Positions 1 to 9,540 of a stretch of DNA of 64,000 bases are shown one piece after another. The translations under genes and the position numbers were made by a program. The first letter of the stretch is position 1. Each line of letters begins with the position of its first letter. Origin of the DNA: Candidatus Anaerostipes excrementavium (lineage in GTDB: Bacteria; Bacillota; Clostridia; Lachnospirales; Lachnospiraceae); NCBI GenBank assembly GCA_019114985.1, contig DXEM01000001.1, positions 62,001-126,000 on the forward strand, written 5' to 3'. The notes beneath the pieces were generated by a model. The model was not told where the DNA came from. It saw only the letters and a list, made by a program, of their open reading frames with translations, and did no database searches.

Positions 1-1065
1 GAGCTTACAAAGAGGGCAAAGGATGCGCTGCTTCCCAAAGTATATATCGAGGATCTTCGAAAAGAACTGCAATCCGGCAATCGAAGTATTTTTAGCAGAA
101 GACTGCATAAACTGATGGAAGATCGCCTTGCCAAAGGAGAACAGATCATGTTGTTCCTAAACCGCAGAGGCTATGCAGGGTTTGTTTCCTGCAGAAGCTG
201 CGGTCATGTGATGGAATGTCCCCACTGTGACGTGTCCATGACTTATCACAGAGAAGGACGGTTAAAATGCCATTACTGCGGACACGAGCAGCTAATGCCC
301 AAGACTTGTCCGGAATGTGGGAGCCCTCTGATTGGAACTTTTGGATTGGGAACACAGAAAGCAGAAGCTGCAATTCATAAAGAATTTCCGGAAGCCAGAG
401 TTTTACGGATGGATATGGATACGACACGAAGAAAGCACAGCCATGAGGAAATTCTGAAAGCATTTTCCAAAGGGGAGGCAGATATCTTGCTGGGAACCCA
501 GATGATCGTGAAAGGACACGATTACGCCAATGTTACTTTGGTCGGAATTCTGGCTGCAGATTTGTCGCTTCATGCCAATGATTACCGTGCCGGAGAACGG
601 ACATTCCAGCTTCTTACCCAGGCAGCGGGACGCGCCGGACGAGGAAGAAAAAGCGGTGAAGTTGTGATACAGACCTATTCCCCGCAAAACTACAGCATCC
701 AGGCAGCGGCTTCTCAGGATTATCAGGAGTTTTACCGGCAGGAGATCGGCTATCGAACCTTGATGAAGTATCCTCCGATCTGGCAGATGCTGGTTATTTT
801 TCTCACAGGGGAAGAAGAGAAGAAAGTGGGGGATTGTTCCCGAAAAGCGGCAGACATGCTGAAGAATAAGGGATTTCTGGTCGTGGGACCGGGAGAAGCG
901 ACCGTTGCGAAAGTCAAAGATCAATACCGGCAGGTCATTTATATAAAAGACGAAGAGTATCAAAATCTTGTCCGCGCAAAGGATGAGATGGAACAATGGT
1001 TTGAAAAACAAGATGAAAAGCGTATTTTCATTTATTTTGATTTTAACCCGATGAATAGTTATTAA
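1..1065 (+). CDS. priA: Primosomal protein N' (replication restart helicase PriA), 3' part
   Basis: The reading frame is open from base 1, so the 5' half lies outside the window; 354 residues remain of a family usually over 700. PriA is the DExH helicase that rebuilds the replisome at stalled forks. Seen here are the zinc-binding insertion with four cysteine pairs (CRSCG, CPHC, CHYCG, CPECG), the helicase C-terminal segment with GTQMIVKGHD and the QAAGRAGR motif, and the PriA C-terminal domain. The stop lies 13 bases before def, giving the classic Firmicute order priA-def-fmt-rsmB. Identity is secure; only the missing N-terminus limits the call. Confidence 0.96.
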   Translation, partial: ELTKRAKDALLPKVYIEDLRKELQSGNRSIFSRRLHKLMEDRLAKGEQIMLFLNRRGYAGFVSCRSCGHVMECPHCDVSMTYHREGRLKCHYCGHEQLMPKTCPECGSPLIGTFGLGTQKAEAAIHKEFPEARVLRMDMDTTRRKHSHEEILKAFSKGEADILLGTQMIVKGHDYANVTLVGILAADLSLHANDYRAGERTFQLLTQAAGRAGRGRKSGEVVIQTYSPQNYSIQAAASQDYQEFYRQEIGYRTLMKYPPIWQMLVIFLTGEEEKKVGDCSRKAADMLKNKGFLVVGPGEATVAKVKDQYRQVIYIKDEEYQNLVRAKDEMEQWFEKQDEKRIFIYFDFNPMNSY

Positions 1066-1078
1066 AAAGGAGAAGAAT

Positions 1079-1570
1079 ATGGCAATTCGAAAAATACGAG
1101 TAATGGGAGATGAAGTGCTTCGAAAGACTTCCAAGGAAGTAAAGGAAATGACTCCCAGACTGAAAACTCTGGTGGAAGATATGTTTGATACGATGTATGA
1201 GGCTATGGGCGTGGGGCTTGCAGCGCCTCAGGTCGGGATCCTAAAGAGAATCGTCGTGATTGATACCTATGAGGAAAATGAGAAGTTTGCCCTGGTAAAT
1301 CCGGTAATTACTCATGTGGATGGAGAGCAGATCGGTGAGGAAGGATGTTTAAGTCTTCCGGGGAAGACGGCGGTCGTAAAACGTCCGGACCATGTGATCT
1401 GTCAGGCTTATAATATCGATATGGAGCCGATTACCGTAGAAGGTCATGGTCTTCTTGCCAGAGCGATTTGTCATGAATTGGATCATCTGGATGGTGTTTT
1501 ATATCCGGATGTTGCGGAAGAACCGGTGCGTGACGTTACCTATGAAGATGAGATAGAAGAAGGAGAATAA
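1079..1570 (+). CDS. def: Peptide deformylase
   Basis: Removes the formyl group from the N-terminal methionine of nascent proteins. All three metal-site motifs are visible: GVGLAAPQ (residues 44-51), EEGCLS with the metal-binding cysteine at 90, and HELDH with histidines 132 and 136 around the catalytic glutamate. The 163 residues fit the type 1 enzyme with an acidic C-terminal tail. The start has AAGGAG just upstream. It is followed one base later by fmt, which adds the formyl group to initiator tRNA, so both ends of the formyl-methionine cycle share one transcript. Confidence 0.97.
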   Translation: MAIRKIRVMGDEVLRKTSKEVKEMTPRLKTLVEDMFDTMYEAMGVGLAAPQVGILKRIVVIDTYEENEKFALVNPVITHVDGEQIGEEGCLSLPGKTAVVKRPDHVICQAYNIDMEPITVEGHGLLARAICHELDHLDGVLYPDVAEEPVRDVTYEDEIEEGE

Positions 1571-1571
1571 A

Positions 1572-2501
1572 ATGAGAGCAGTATTTATGGGAACGCCGGA
1601 ATTTGCGGTTCCGACCCTTCAGGCACTGATCGATCATCATCAGGTAGTGGGAGTCGTAACTCAGCCGGATCGCCAGAGAGGAAGAGGGAAAAAAGTACAG
1701 TATTCCCCGGTAAAAGAAACTGCCGTAAAACATGATATCCCGGTCTATCAGCCGGAAAGAGCAAGGGAGGAAGCCTTTATTTCTGAGCTGAAAGCACTAG
1801 AGCCGGAAGTGATTGTGGTAGTGGCATATGGCCAGATTCTTCCGGAGAGTATTTTAAATATTCCAAAGTATGGCTGCATTAATGTCCATGGATCCCTTTT
1901 GCCGAAATACCGTGGAGCAGCCCCGATTCAGTGGGCCGTTTTGGATGGTGAAAAGACGACCGGCATCACAACGATGTATATGGAAAAGGGCTTGGATACC
2001 GGAGATATGATCGATAAAGCAGAAGTCGTTCTGGATGCGAAAGAAACAGCTGGAAGCCTTCATGACAAATTGATGGTTCTGGGGGCGGATTTGTTATTAA
2101 AGACATTGGAGCAATTGGAAAATGGAACAGCCAAGAGGACGAAGCAGGATGACAGCCGAAGCTGCTATGCGAAAATGCTGAGCAAAGAAATGGGACATCT
2201 GGATTTTTCGTGGCCGGCAGAGAAACTGGAACGCTGGATCCGCGGCATGAACCCATGGCCGAGCGCCTATACTTCTATGAATGGAAAGACAATGAAAGTA
2301 TGGGATGCGGATGTGATTCCTTATGATGGAGAAGCAGAGGCAGGGACGATCTTTGATGTAACGAAGGATGCGATTCTTGTGGCGGCAGGGGAAAATGCTC
2401 TTGCGCTAAAAGAAATCCAGCTGGCGGGAAAGAAGAGAATGCAGGTGCAGGCCTTCCTTCTTGGAAGTTCTGTAGAAAAAGGAACCAGATTGGGAGATTA
2501 A
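1572..2501 (+). CDS. fmt: Methionyl-tRNA formyltransferase
   Basis: Formylates initiator Met-tRNA using 10-formyltetrahydrofolate. The N-terminus (MGTPEFAVPTL), the HGSLLPKYRGAAPIQW catalytic segment with the conserved Asn-His-Ser surroundings, and GITTMYMEKGLDTGDM are typical. The length of 309 residues is normal and the C-terminal tRNA-binding OB-like domain is present. It starts one base after def stops and is followed one base after its stop by rsmB, so translation is probably coupled. Confidence 0.97.
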   Translation: MRAVFMGTPEFAVPTLQALIDHHQVVGVVTQPDRQRGRGKKVQYSPVKETAVKHDIPVYQPERAREEAFISELKALEPEVIVVVAYGQILPESILNIPKYGCINVHGSLLPKYRGAAPIQWAVLDGEKTTGITTMYMEKGLDTGDMIDKAEVVLDAKETAGSLHDKLMVLGADLLLKTLEQLENGTAKRTKQDDSRSCYAKMLSKEMGHLDFSWPAEKLERWIRGMNPWPSAYTSMNGKTMKVWDADVIPYDGEAEAGTIFDVTKDAILVAAGENALALKEIQLAGKKRMQVQAFLLGSSVEKGTRLGD

Positions 2502-2502
2502 A

Positions 2503-3846
2503 ATGGAAAATCCGAGAGAACTGGCATTGGATGTATTGATAAAAGTAGATAAAAAAGAAGCATTATCCCACAGGATCATAGGAGATGTTTTGGAAAAATA
2601 TCAGTTATCTCCAAAGCGGGATCGAGCTTTTTTTACCCGGCTGACGGAAGGAACACTAGAGAGACAGATTACGATTGATTATGTAATCGGACAGTTTTCC
2701 AAAACAAAGCTTCAAAAATGCAGACCGTTGATTCGGGCATTGCTGCGGATGGGGACATATCAGATCTTATACATGGATCAGGTACCGGATGCGGCAGCCT
2801 GCAACGAAGCTGTAAAACTGGCGAAAAAACGAGGATTTGCCAGACTGTCCGGGTTTGTAAATGGAGTCTTGCGAAGCATTAGCAGACAGAAAGATCAGAT
2901 CCTTTGGCCGGAGAGAGAGAAGGATGAGATCCTGTATCTTTCCGTAAAATATTCTCTGCCCCAATGGCTGCTTCAATTTTTTGCGGAAACTTATGATAAG
3001 GAAATTGTAGAACGCATGGCTGCTTCTTTTTTGGAAGAACAAAAAACTTCTCTATATTGCATGAGCCGTGACGGCGGAAAAGATGCACTGAAAAAAGAAT
3101 TAGAAGCAAAGGGGATTTGCGTAGAAGACGGATTGCTTTGTAAAGATGCGCTCAGGGTTTCCGAATATGATTCCCTATATCGGTTAAAAGCGTTTCGGGA
3201 AGGAAGATGCTTCGTTCAGGACGAAAGTTCGATGCTGGCGGCTTCTATCGCAGGTGTGAAGGAAGGACAGTTTGTCTTAGATCTTTGCAGTGCACCGGGT
3301 GGAAAAGCTCTGCATATGGCGGATCAGATGCATGGAACAGGCATGGTGATTGCCAGGGATCTGACAGAAGATAAAACAGACTTCATTGAAGAAAATATAG
3401 AAAGAACCAGCCTTGAGAATATTCGGGCAGAAGTATTTGACGCCCGTAATCTGGACGAGGAAATGATCGGCAAAGCAGATGTGGTTCTTGCGGATCTTCC
3501 GTGCTCCGGGCTTGGTATCATGGGAAGGAAGAATGATATTAAATATAATGTCAGTTTTGATGGTATGAAAGATTTGGCAAAGCTTCAAAGAGAGATTTTA
3601 GAAAATGCCATATCTTATGTAAAACCAGGCGGCGTGCTGGTCTACAGCACGTGTACAATCAATCCGGCGGAAAATCAGGAAAATTATCAGTGGATCCGGG
3701 AAAATTCAGAACTGGAGCCAGAAGACCTAAGACCGTATCTTCCGGAAAGTCTGCAGATTGATACTGCAGAGGAAGGGTATATTCAGCTGCTTCCGGGAGT
3801 GCATCCGTGCGACGGATTTTTTGTGGGAAAATTAAGGAGAAGATAA
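2503..3846 (+). CDS. rsmB: 16S rRNA (cytosine-967-C5)-methyltransferase RsmB
   Basis: SAM-dependent m5C methyltransferase acting on 16S rRNA. An N-terminal NusB-like RNA-binding domain (about residues 1-140) precedes the methyltransferase domain with the SAM loop DLCSAPGGKALHMAD, the ADLPCSGLG motif and the catalytic YSTCTI motif. The length of 447 residues is usual. It lies between fmt and rlmN with one-base gaps on both sides, a common arrangement in Clostridia and Bacilli. Confidence 0.96.
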   Translation: MENPRELALDVLIKVDKKEALSHRIIGDVLEKYQLSPKRDRAFFTRLTEGTLERQITIDYVIGQFSKTKLQKCRPLIRALLRMGTYQILYMDQVPDAAACNEAVKLAKKRGFARLSGFVNGVLRSISRQKDQILWPEREKDEILYLSVKYSLPQWLLQFFAETYDKEIVERMAASFLEEQKTSLYCMSRDGGKDALKKELEAKGICVEDGLLCKDALRVSEYDSLYRLKAFREGRCFVQDESSMLAASIAGVKEGQFVLDLCSAPGGKALHMADQMHGTGMVIARDLTEDKTDFIEENIERTSLENIRAEVFDARNLDEEMIGKADVVLADLPCSGLGIMGRKNDIKYNVSFDGMKDLAKLQREILENAISYVKPGGVLVYSTCTINPAENQENYQWIRENSELEPEDLRPYLPESLQIDTAEEGYIQLLPGVHPCDGFFVGKLRRR

Positions 3847-3847
3847 C

Positions 3848-4882
3848 ATGGATTTAAAATCAATGACTCTGCAGGAATTAGAAGAGTGCATGAAATCTTT
3901 GCAGGAGCCGAAGTTCCGCGCAAAACAATTGTATGAATGGATGCATAAACATTTGGCATTTTCCTGGGATGAGATGAAAAACATCCCCAAAAAATTAAAA
4001 GAAAAGATTTCCGATGCGGGGTATGTGATGTATGGAGCCGAGAAAGAAGACTGTTTTGTTTCCGAATTGGATGGAACCAGGAAATATTTGTTCCGGCTGT
4101 ATGACGGCAACATCATAGAAAGTGTTTTCATGAAGTATAAACACGGCAATTCGGTCTGTATTTCTTCCCAGGCAGGATGTCGGATGGGCTGTCGTTTCTG
4201 TGCCTCAACGCTGGGAGGACTGGACCGCAATCTGGAACCTTCTGAGATGCTGAGCCAGATTTATGCGATCCAAAAAGATATCGGAGAGCGGGTATCCCAC
4301 GTGGTGATGATGGGAACCGGTGAGCCGTTGGATAACGACCGAAATGTTCTTCGATTTCTGGAATTGATTACATCGGAAAATGGGCAGAATATCAGTCAGA
4401 GAAATATAACAATTTCTACCTGCGGAATTGTTCCGAAAATCAGGGAATTGGAAAAAAAACATCTGCAGATTACGCTGGCAATTTCCCTGCATGCGCCGAA
4501 TGATGAAAAGCGCAGGGAGCTGATGCCGATTGCGAATAAGTATTCTATGGAGGAACTTTTCGATGCCTGCCGGTTCTATTTTAAAGAAACCGGGCGTAGG
4601 ATGACTTTTGAATATAGTTTGGTAGCAGGAGTCAATGATCGGCCGGAGGATGCACGAGAGTTATGTCAGAGACTGGAAGGCTTTTCCTGTCATGTGAATT
4701 TGATACCGGTGAATCCGATCAAAGAGAGGAATTTTAGTCAGTCTATGCCAAAATCTATTATGGAATTTAAAAAGATACTTGAAAAAAATCGTGTAAATGT
4801 TACGATAAGAAGAGAAATGGGCGCAGATATCAATGCCGCCTGTGGACAGCTGAGGAGAACGAAACTACAGTCTGAAAAGTAA
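3848..4882 (+). CDS. rlmN: Dual-specificity 23S rRNA/tRNA adenine-C2 methyltransferase RlmN
   Basis: Radical SAM enzyme making m2A2503 in 23S rRNA and m2A37 in some tRNAs. The cluster motif CxxxCxxC is formed by cysteines 111, 115 and 118. A methyl-carrying cysteine lies near residue 332 in ADINAACGQL, and the GTGEPLDN motif is present. The length of 344 residues is standard. The start is preceded by AAGGAGAAG. The gene lies directly downstream of rsmB and upstream of the phosphatase-kinase pair. Confidence 0.97.
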   Translation: MDLKSMTLQELEECMKSLQEPKFRAKQLYEWMHKHLAFSWDEMKNIPKKLKEKISDAGYVMYGAEKEDCFVSELDGTRKYLFRLYDGNIIESVFMKYKHGNSVCISSQAGCRMGCRFCASTLGGLDRNLEPSEMLSQIYAIQKDIGERVSHVVMMGTGEPLDNDRNVLRFLELITSENGQNISQRNITISTCGIVPKIRELEKKHLQITLAISLHAPNDEKRRELMPIANKYSMEELFDACRFYFKETGRRMTFEYSLVAGVNDRPEDARELCQRLEGFSCHVNLIPVNPIKERNFSQSMPKSIMEFKKILEKNRVNVTIRREMGADINAACGQLRRTKLQSEK

Positions 4883-4894
4883 AGGAGAACGAAT

Positions 4895-5614
4895 ATGCGA
4901 TCCGTTGGAGCTTCACATATTGGTAAGGTCAGATCGGAAAATCAAGATACGATTTTCTTTAGCGATCAGCCGGTAGGCAAATTGGAAAATCTTTATATTG
5001 TAGCAGATGGCATGGGAGGTCATCGCGCGGGAGGATATGCGTCTTCTTATGCAGTTCGGCGTTTTGTAGAACTGATGAAAGAATCTGAGGAAGAAGATAA
5101 GATTGAATCCATGAAAGCGGCAATTGCCGCTGTGAATCAGGAGATTCTTGAAAAATGCAGGTCAGATTCTTCCTATGCTGGAATGGGAACAACGTTTGTG
5201 GCAGCTGTCGTTTCCGAATCACAGGTTACGGTGATGAACATCGGAGACAGCAGACTATATTATGGAGCGAAGAATTTAGAGCAGATCACAGTGGATCATT
5301 CTTATGTGGAAGAATTGGTTCGGGCAGGCGCTCTGCGAAGAGATCAGATCAGGCTCCACCCGAAAAAGAACTTAATTACCAGAGCGGTGGGAGCAGCATC
5401 CGCTGAGCCAGACTTTTTTCAATTCCAGGCTCAGGAGGGGTATCTGCTCTTGTGCAGTGATGGGTTAACGAATATGATAGCAGATGATGAATTGAAAGAA
5501 CTTCTTTTAGATCACAGCCAGCTGGAGAACAAAGCGAACCAGATGATCGCCCGCGCCAATGAATACGGCGGAAGAGATAATATCTCACTGGTCATTGTGG
5601 AATTAAAGAGATGA
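4895..5614 (+). CDS. prpC: PP2C-family serine/threonine phosphatase (PrpC/Stp type)
   Basis: Metal-dependent protein phosphatase that reverses phosphorylation by the kinase encoded next. The PP2C metal motifs are present: an N-terminal KVRSENQD segment, VADGMGGH, GDSRLYY, LCSDGLTN and GGRDNISLV. The length of 239 residues matches bacterial stand-alone PP2C enzymes. The gene ends 11 bases before the kinase. In Firmicutes this pair controls cell-wall growth, division and spore germination; that role is inferred from family knowledge. Confidence 0.95.
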   Translation: MRSVGASHIGKVRSENQDTIFFSDQPVGKLENLYIVADGMGGHRAGGYASSYAVRRFVELMKESEEEDKIESMKAAIAAVNQEILEKCRSDSSYAGMGTTFVAAVVSESQVTVMNIGDSRLYYGAKNLEQITVDHSYVEELVRAGALRRDQIRLHPKKNLITRAVGAASAEPDFFQFQAQEGYLLLCSDGLTNMIADDELKELLLDHSQLENKANQMIARANEYGGRDNISLVIVELKR

Positions 5615-5625
5615 GGTGAAAACAG

Positions 5626-7458
5626 GTGTTGGAGATTGGAGAAATACTCGGCGGCCGTTATGAGATCCTGAAAAGGATCGGATCAGGTGGGATGGCCGAT
5701 GTCTATATGGCAAAAGACCAGAAATTGAACCGTAATGTAGCAGTCAAGGTACTGAAACGGGAATATGTGGATGACGAAAAGTTTTTAAAGAAATTTCAAA
5801 TAGAGGCGCAGGCAGTTGCAAGTCTGACCCATCCGAATATCGTAAATATTTATGACGTAGGTGCAGAGAATGGGGTCAATTATATTGTAATGGAATTGGC
5901 AGGCGGGATCACCCTGAAAGAGTATATTAAGAAAAAAGGATATCTTTCGCCGCAGGAGACCGTGGATGTTTCGATTCAGATCGCATCTGCGATTTCCCAT
6001 GCCCATAATCATCATATCATCCATCGGGATATCAAACCGCAGAATATTCTGATATCAGAAGATGGAATGATCAAGGTGACAGATTTTGGAATCGCCAAGG
6101 CTGCGAATACGAATACGGTGACCTCAACGGCTACGGCGATGGGATCAGTTCATTACATCTCACCGGAACAGGCAAAGGGCCGTTTCTGTGATGAGAAAAG
6201 CGATATCTACTCTCTTGGAATTACCATGTATGAGATGATAACGGGGAAGGTGCCGTTCGATCATGAAAATGGAGTAACGATTGCATTGATGCACCTTCAG
6301 AATGATATTGTGCCGCCAAGTGAGATCAAAGAAGGTATTCCGGATAGTCTGGAAAAGATTATTTTAAAATGTGTTATGAAGAAACCGGAAGAAAGGTATC
6401 AGACCGCAGAGGAGCTGATCGAAGATTTAAAACTGGTATTCCAGGATACATCCGGAGATTATGTGGGATTTGCACCGGCTGTAGACGATTCTCCTACGAT
6501 TATGGTAGATCAGGAGGAATTGCAGCAGCAGTTGGAAGAAGATGAGATAGAACCGGAAGAAGAGAGCGAGGAAGAAGGCGAGAACGGCTATCTCTCGGAA
6601 GATGATGATGAAGAAGAAGGAATGAATTCCAAGATTCAAAAGCTGATTATCATACTTGCGGCTGTTGTCGGGGCAATTATTTTGATTGCAATTATTTCTT
6701 TTGTTGTTCGAAGTTCCGGCCTATTCCGTTCCGGAGATAAAGCGTCTACGGAGAGGATCACCACAACAGAGTCGGTGGAGGAAGACACAGAATCTGACAA
6801 ATATCAGGTTCCGAATGTTGTGGGCATGTCTCTGAGCCAGGCGAAAGAAGCCATTGGAGATAACCTGAAGATTGAGACCAAAAGCCAGGCATCTTCCAAT
6901 TATAGATCCGGATTGGTTATCAGTCAGAGTCTGGAAAGCGATTCCGAGGTGGACAAAGGGGATACGATCACATTGATTGTCAGCAGCGGAGAAGAGAAAA
7001 CAACCGTACCGAATGTAAAGGGACAATCTCAATCTTCTGCGACAAGAACACTGAAAAATGCAGGATTCAAAGTCAGTGTGAAGACTTCTTACAGTTCCAG
7101 TGTGGATGAGGGAGATGTTATTTCTCAGTCACCGTCCAGCGGGTCAAAACTGGCAGAAGGTTCTACGGTTACGATCACAGTCAGCAGCGGAAGCGAGAGA
7201 GTCACGGTTCCAAGTTTGTCTCATTATACCGAGGCAGAAGCAAGACAGCAGCTTAGAAATATGGGGCTCACGCTTGGAAGTGTAAATAGGAAATATGATG
7301 ACAGTGTTGAGAAAAATTATGTAATATCACAGTCTATTTCATCCGGTACCAAAGTTGCGAAGGGAACAGCGGTAGGAATTACCGTAAGCCTGGGAAGCCG
7401 TCCTTCCACAACTACAGATGAGGAGCCAGAGGAAGAAGAACCAGATGAGAATGAATAA
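5626..7458 (+). CDS. prkC: Membrane serine/threonine kinase with PASTA repeats (PrkC/Stk1 type)
   Basis: Sensor kinase responding to peptidoglycan fragments in related species. The cytoplasmic kinase domain (about 10-270) has a glycine-rich loop GSGGMADVY, lysine 41, the HRD loop at 133-135 and DFG at 153-155. A very acidic juxtamembrane stretch (about 290-335) precedes one membrane helix (about 339-362). Three extracellular PASTA repeats follow, each opening with a VPN or VPS motif, and the C-terminus is acidic. The start is GTG, preceded by GAGGTG; no nearby ATG fits. It is paired with the upstream phosphatase. Confidence 0.95.
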   Translation: MLEIGEILGGRYEILKRIGSGGMADVYMAKDQKLNRNVAVKVLKREYVDDEKFLKKFQIEAQAVASLTHPNIVNIYDVGAENGVNYIVMELAGGITLKEYIKKKGYLSPQETVDVSIQIASAISHAHNHHIIHRDIKPQNILISEDGMIKVTDFGIAKAANTNTVTSTATAMGSVHYISPEQAKGRFCDEKSDIYSLGITMYEMITGKVPFDHENGVTIALMHLQNDIVPPSEIKEGIPDSLEKIILKCVMKKPEERYQTAEELIEDLKLVFQDTSGDYVGFAPAVDDSPTIMVDQEELQQQLEEDEIEPEEESEEEGENGYLSEDDDEEEGMNSKIQKLIIILAAVVGAIILIAIISFVVRSSGLFRSGDKASTERITTTESVEEDTESDKYQVPNVVGMSLSQAKEAIGDNLKIETKSQASSNYRSGLVISQSLESDSEVDKGDTITLIVSSGEEKTTVPNVKGQSQSSATRTLKNAGFKVSVKTSYSSSVDEGDVISQSPSSGSKLAEGSTVTITVSSGSERVTVPSLSHYTEAEARQQLRNMGLTLGSVNRKYDDSVEKNYVISQSISSGTKVAKGTAVGITVSLGSRPSTTTDEEPEEEEPDENE

Positions 7459-7476
7459 CAGGAGTGGTACTGTTTC

Positions 7477-8352
7477 ATGCAAGGAAAGATAATTAAGGGA
7501 GTCGCAGGATTTTACGATGTGGCAGCAGGAGAGACAATCTACCGGTGCCGTGCAAAAGGCATTTTCCGAAATCAGAAGATAAAGCCTTTGGTAGGAGATC
7601 AGGTGGAGATCGAGATTCTGGATGAGAAGGATCTGGAAGGAAGTCTGACCGAGATTCTGCCTAGATCCAATGAATTGATTCGTCCTGCTGTTGCGAATGT
7701 AGATCAGGCGCTGGTCGTATTTGCAGCCAAGAAACCGAAACCGAATTATAATCTTTTGGATCGGTTTCTTATGACTATGGAAAAACAGGGGGTTCCGGTC
7801 ATTGTTTGCTTTAACAAAAAGGATCTGATCAAAGATCAGGAACTGGAACTTTTGGATCAGGCTTATGAACATTGCGGGCATCAGGTCGTATTTATTAGTG
7901 TCAAGGAAGAAGAAGGGATTGAGGAGATTCGAAATCTGATTGCAGGAAAGACAACGGTGCTTGCCGGTCCGTCAGGGGTTGGAAAATCTTCTTTGATGAA
8001 TCTGCTCCATCCGGACGCCAATATGGAAACCGGTTCGGTAAGCAAAAAGATCCACCGAGGACGGCACACGACTCGTCACACCGAACTGATTATGGTGGAA
8101 GAGGATACGTTTGTATTGGATACGCCGGGGTTTAGCTCCCTTTTTATCGATCGTTTTGAGGAAGATGAGATTAAAGAATATTTTCAGGAATTTGCTCCGT
8201 ACGAAAACAAATGCAGATTTCAGGGATGCAGCCATACTCATGAGCCGGACTGTGCGGTGAAGCAGGCTCTTGAGGAAGGCAGGATCAGCAGGATCCGCTA
8301 TGATGACTATGTGAGCATTTATAACGAGATAAAAGAAAAGAGAAAGTGGTAA
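7477..8352 (+). CDS. rsgA: Ribosome small-subunit-dependent GTPase A
   Basis: Circularly permuted GTPase that assists late 30S maturation. An N-terminal OB domain is followed by the permuted order NKKD (113-116), P-loop GPSGVGKS (164-171) and DTPG (215-218). A C-terminal zinc finger is built from Cys246, Cys251, a nearby His and Cys259. At 291 residues it is full length. The kinase-rsgA-thiN order is conserved in Firmicutes. The stop overlaps the next start as TAATG. Confidence 0.96.
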   Translation: MQGKIIKGVAGFYDVAAGETIYRCRAKGIFRNQKIKPLVGDQVEIEILDEKDLEGSLTEILPRSNELIRPAVANVDQALVVFAAKKPKPNYNLLDRFLMTMEKQGVPVIVCFNKKDLIKDQELELLDQAYEHCGHQVVFISVKEEEGIEEIRNLIAGKTTVLAGPSGVGKSSLMNLLHPDANMETGSVSKKIHRGRHTTRHTELIMVEEDTFVLDTPGFSSLFIDRFEEDEIKEYFQEFAPYENKCRFQGCSHTHEPDCAVKQALEEGRISRIRYDDYVSIYNEIKEKRKW

Positions 8353-8987
8353 TGAAGATACTGATATTGACAGGTGGAGACTTGGATCCGGTCTTCGCCT
8401 GTTCCTATATAAAGACGTGGGAACCGGATAAAGTCATTGCGGCAGACAGAGGATTATTACAGGCCGAGAAACTGGGTCTGCGGCCGGACGCAATCTTAGG
8501 AGATTTTGACAGCTGCAGCCGGGAAGTGATCGAGCGGTTCGAAACCAAAGATAAGACGCTGGCCCCGTGTGAAAAAGATGACACGGACACAGGTTTAGCA
8601 GTTCAGAAAGCTCTCGCTATGGGAGCAGATGAGATTTTGATCCTGGGAGCTACCGGCACCAGGCTGGATCATGTGCTGGGCAACATTGGACAGCTGGTTT
8701 ACGCTTTTCAAAATGGGGCAAAAGCACAAATTGTTGACGGGCATAATCGGATTTCTGTTCTGGAACATCATCATAGGATTGCGAAAGAACAGCAATTCGG
8801 CCAATATATTTCCCTGATTCCTTTATATGAGGCACAGGGCGTAACACTTAGCGGGTTTAAATATCCGTTAAATGAAGATACCCTGGTATTTCATGAATCC
8901 TGGGGGATCAGCAACGAGCTGATGGAAACATACGGAGAAATTCGTTTCCGATCCGGGACTTTATTGATGATAGAGAGCCGGGATTAG
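8352..8987 (+). CDS. thiN: Thiamine pyrophosphokinase
   Basis: Transfers pyrophosphate from ATP to thiamine, giving thiamine diphosphate. Family motifs are visible: ILGDFDS, KDDTDTGLA and GATGTRLDH. I chose the ATG that overlaps the rsgA stop in TAATG; a GTG six bases upstream is in frame but lies inside rsgA. That leaves 211 residues, the normal size. Coupling to rsgA is likely because no separate ribosome binding site is needed. Confidence 0.93.
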   Translation: MKILILTGGDLDPVFACSYIKTWEPDKVIAADRGLLQAEKLGLRPDAILGDFDSCSREVIERFETKDKTLAPCEKDDTDTGLAVQKALAMGADEILILGATGTRLDHVLGNIGQLVYAFQNGAKAQIVDGHNRISVLEHHHRIAKEQQFGQYISLIPLYEAQGVTLSGFKYPLNEDTLVFHESWGISNELMETYGEIRFRSGTLLMIESRD

Positions 8988-9018
8988 GAAGAAGGAAAAA
9001 GAATGTGAGGTATTTACA

Positions 9019-9540
9019 ATGAAGGACAAGAAACGACAGAACAACACGGCGAAAAATTCCAAAGCCAAAACAGGGACCACAAGGGTAAGACGGATTGAAA
9101 AGAGAATGGGAGGAATCGAGAAATTATTATTCTTTTTTCTGATCCTCTTGTTTGCTGCATCTTTTCTCGGACTGTATATGGGAGATTACATGAAAGCAGA
9201 TCCGTATTTTCAGTTTGGAATGGGAATGACTTTGGTATCAATTGCGATTTTAAGTCTTGAGAAATTTGTATATTCTAAGAACTGGAATCGAAAGATAACA
9301 ACAGGATACGAGGCTTCTTACTGGCTCATTATTGTGTTTGCTTTAACATTAGGGCTTCAGTATGAAGGAATTGTAGATCTTGGATTGATGCAGGTAAGGA
9401 GCATTTGGATGATTGTTCCAGGAGCCAGTTTGATCTGGATTACAAAGCTTGTATTCGGTGATGTTGCTTTTATTGACTATGACAGTAGGAAAGAAGCGGA
9501 AAAGAAGCAGGCGCAAACAAAAAAGAAAGGACGAAAATAA
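9019..9540 (+). CDS. Hypothetical multi-pass membrane protein
   Basis: I do not recognise this family. The 173-residue product has a strongly basic, lysine-rich N-terminus (about 1-32), then roughly four hydrophobic segments (near 33-53, 63-80, 96-113 and 122-142), and a lysine-rich C-terminal tail. This fits an inner-membrane protein with both ends in the cytoplasm. GAGG lies upstream of the start, and its stop directly abuts the start of the next gene, so the two are probably co-translated. No catalytic motif is visible. Confidence 0.75.
   Translation: MKDKKRQNNTAKNSKAKTGTTRVRRIEKRMGGIEKLLFFFLILLFAASFLGLYMGDYMKADPYFQFGMGMTLVSIAILSLEKFVYSKNWNRKITTGYEASYWLIIVFALTLGLQYEGIVDLGLMQVRSIWMIVPGASLIWITKLVFGDVAFIDYDSRKEAEKKQAQTKKKGRK

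Noticed and set aside
403-1134. 243-residue minus-strand open frame opposite priA and def
   Set aside because: It lies entirely antisense to two certain genes, has no ribosome binding site and a composition typical of antisense frames.
5155-5406. 83-residue frame inside the PP2C phosphatase gene
   Set aside because: Overlaps the phosphatase in another frame; no independent signal.
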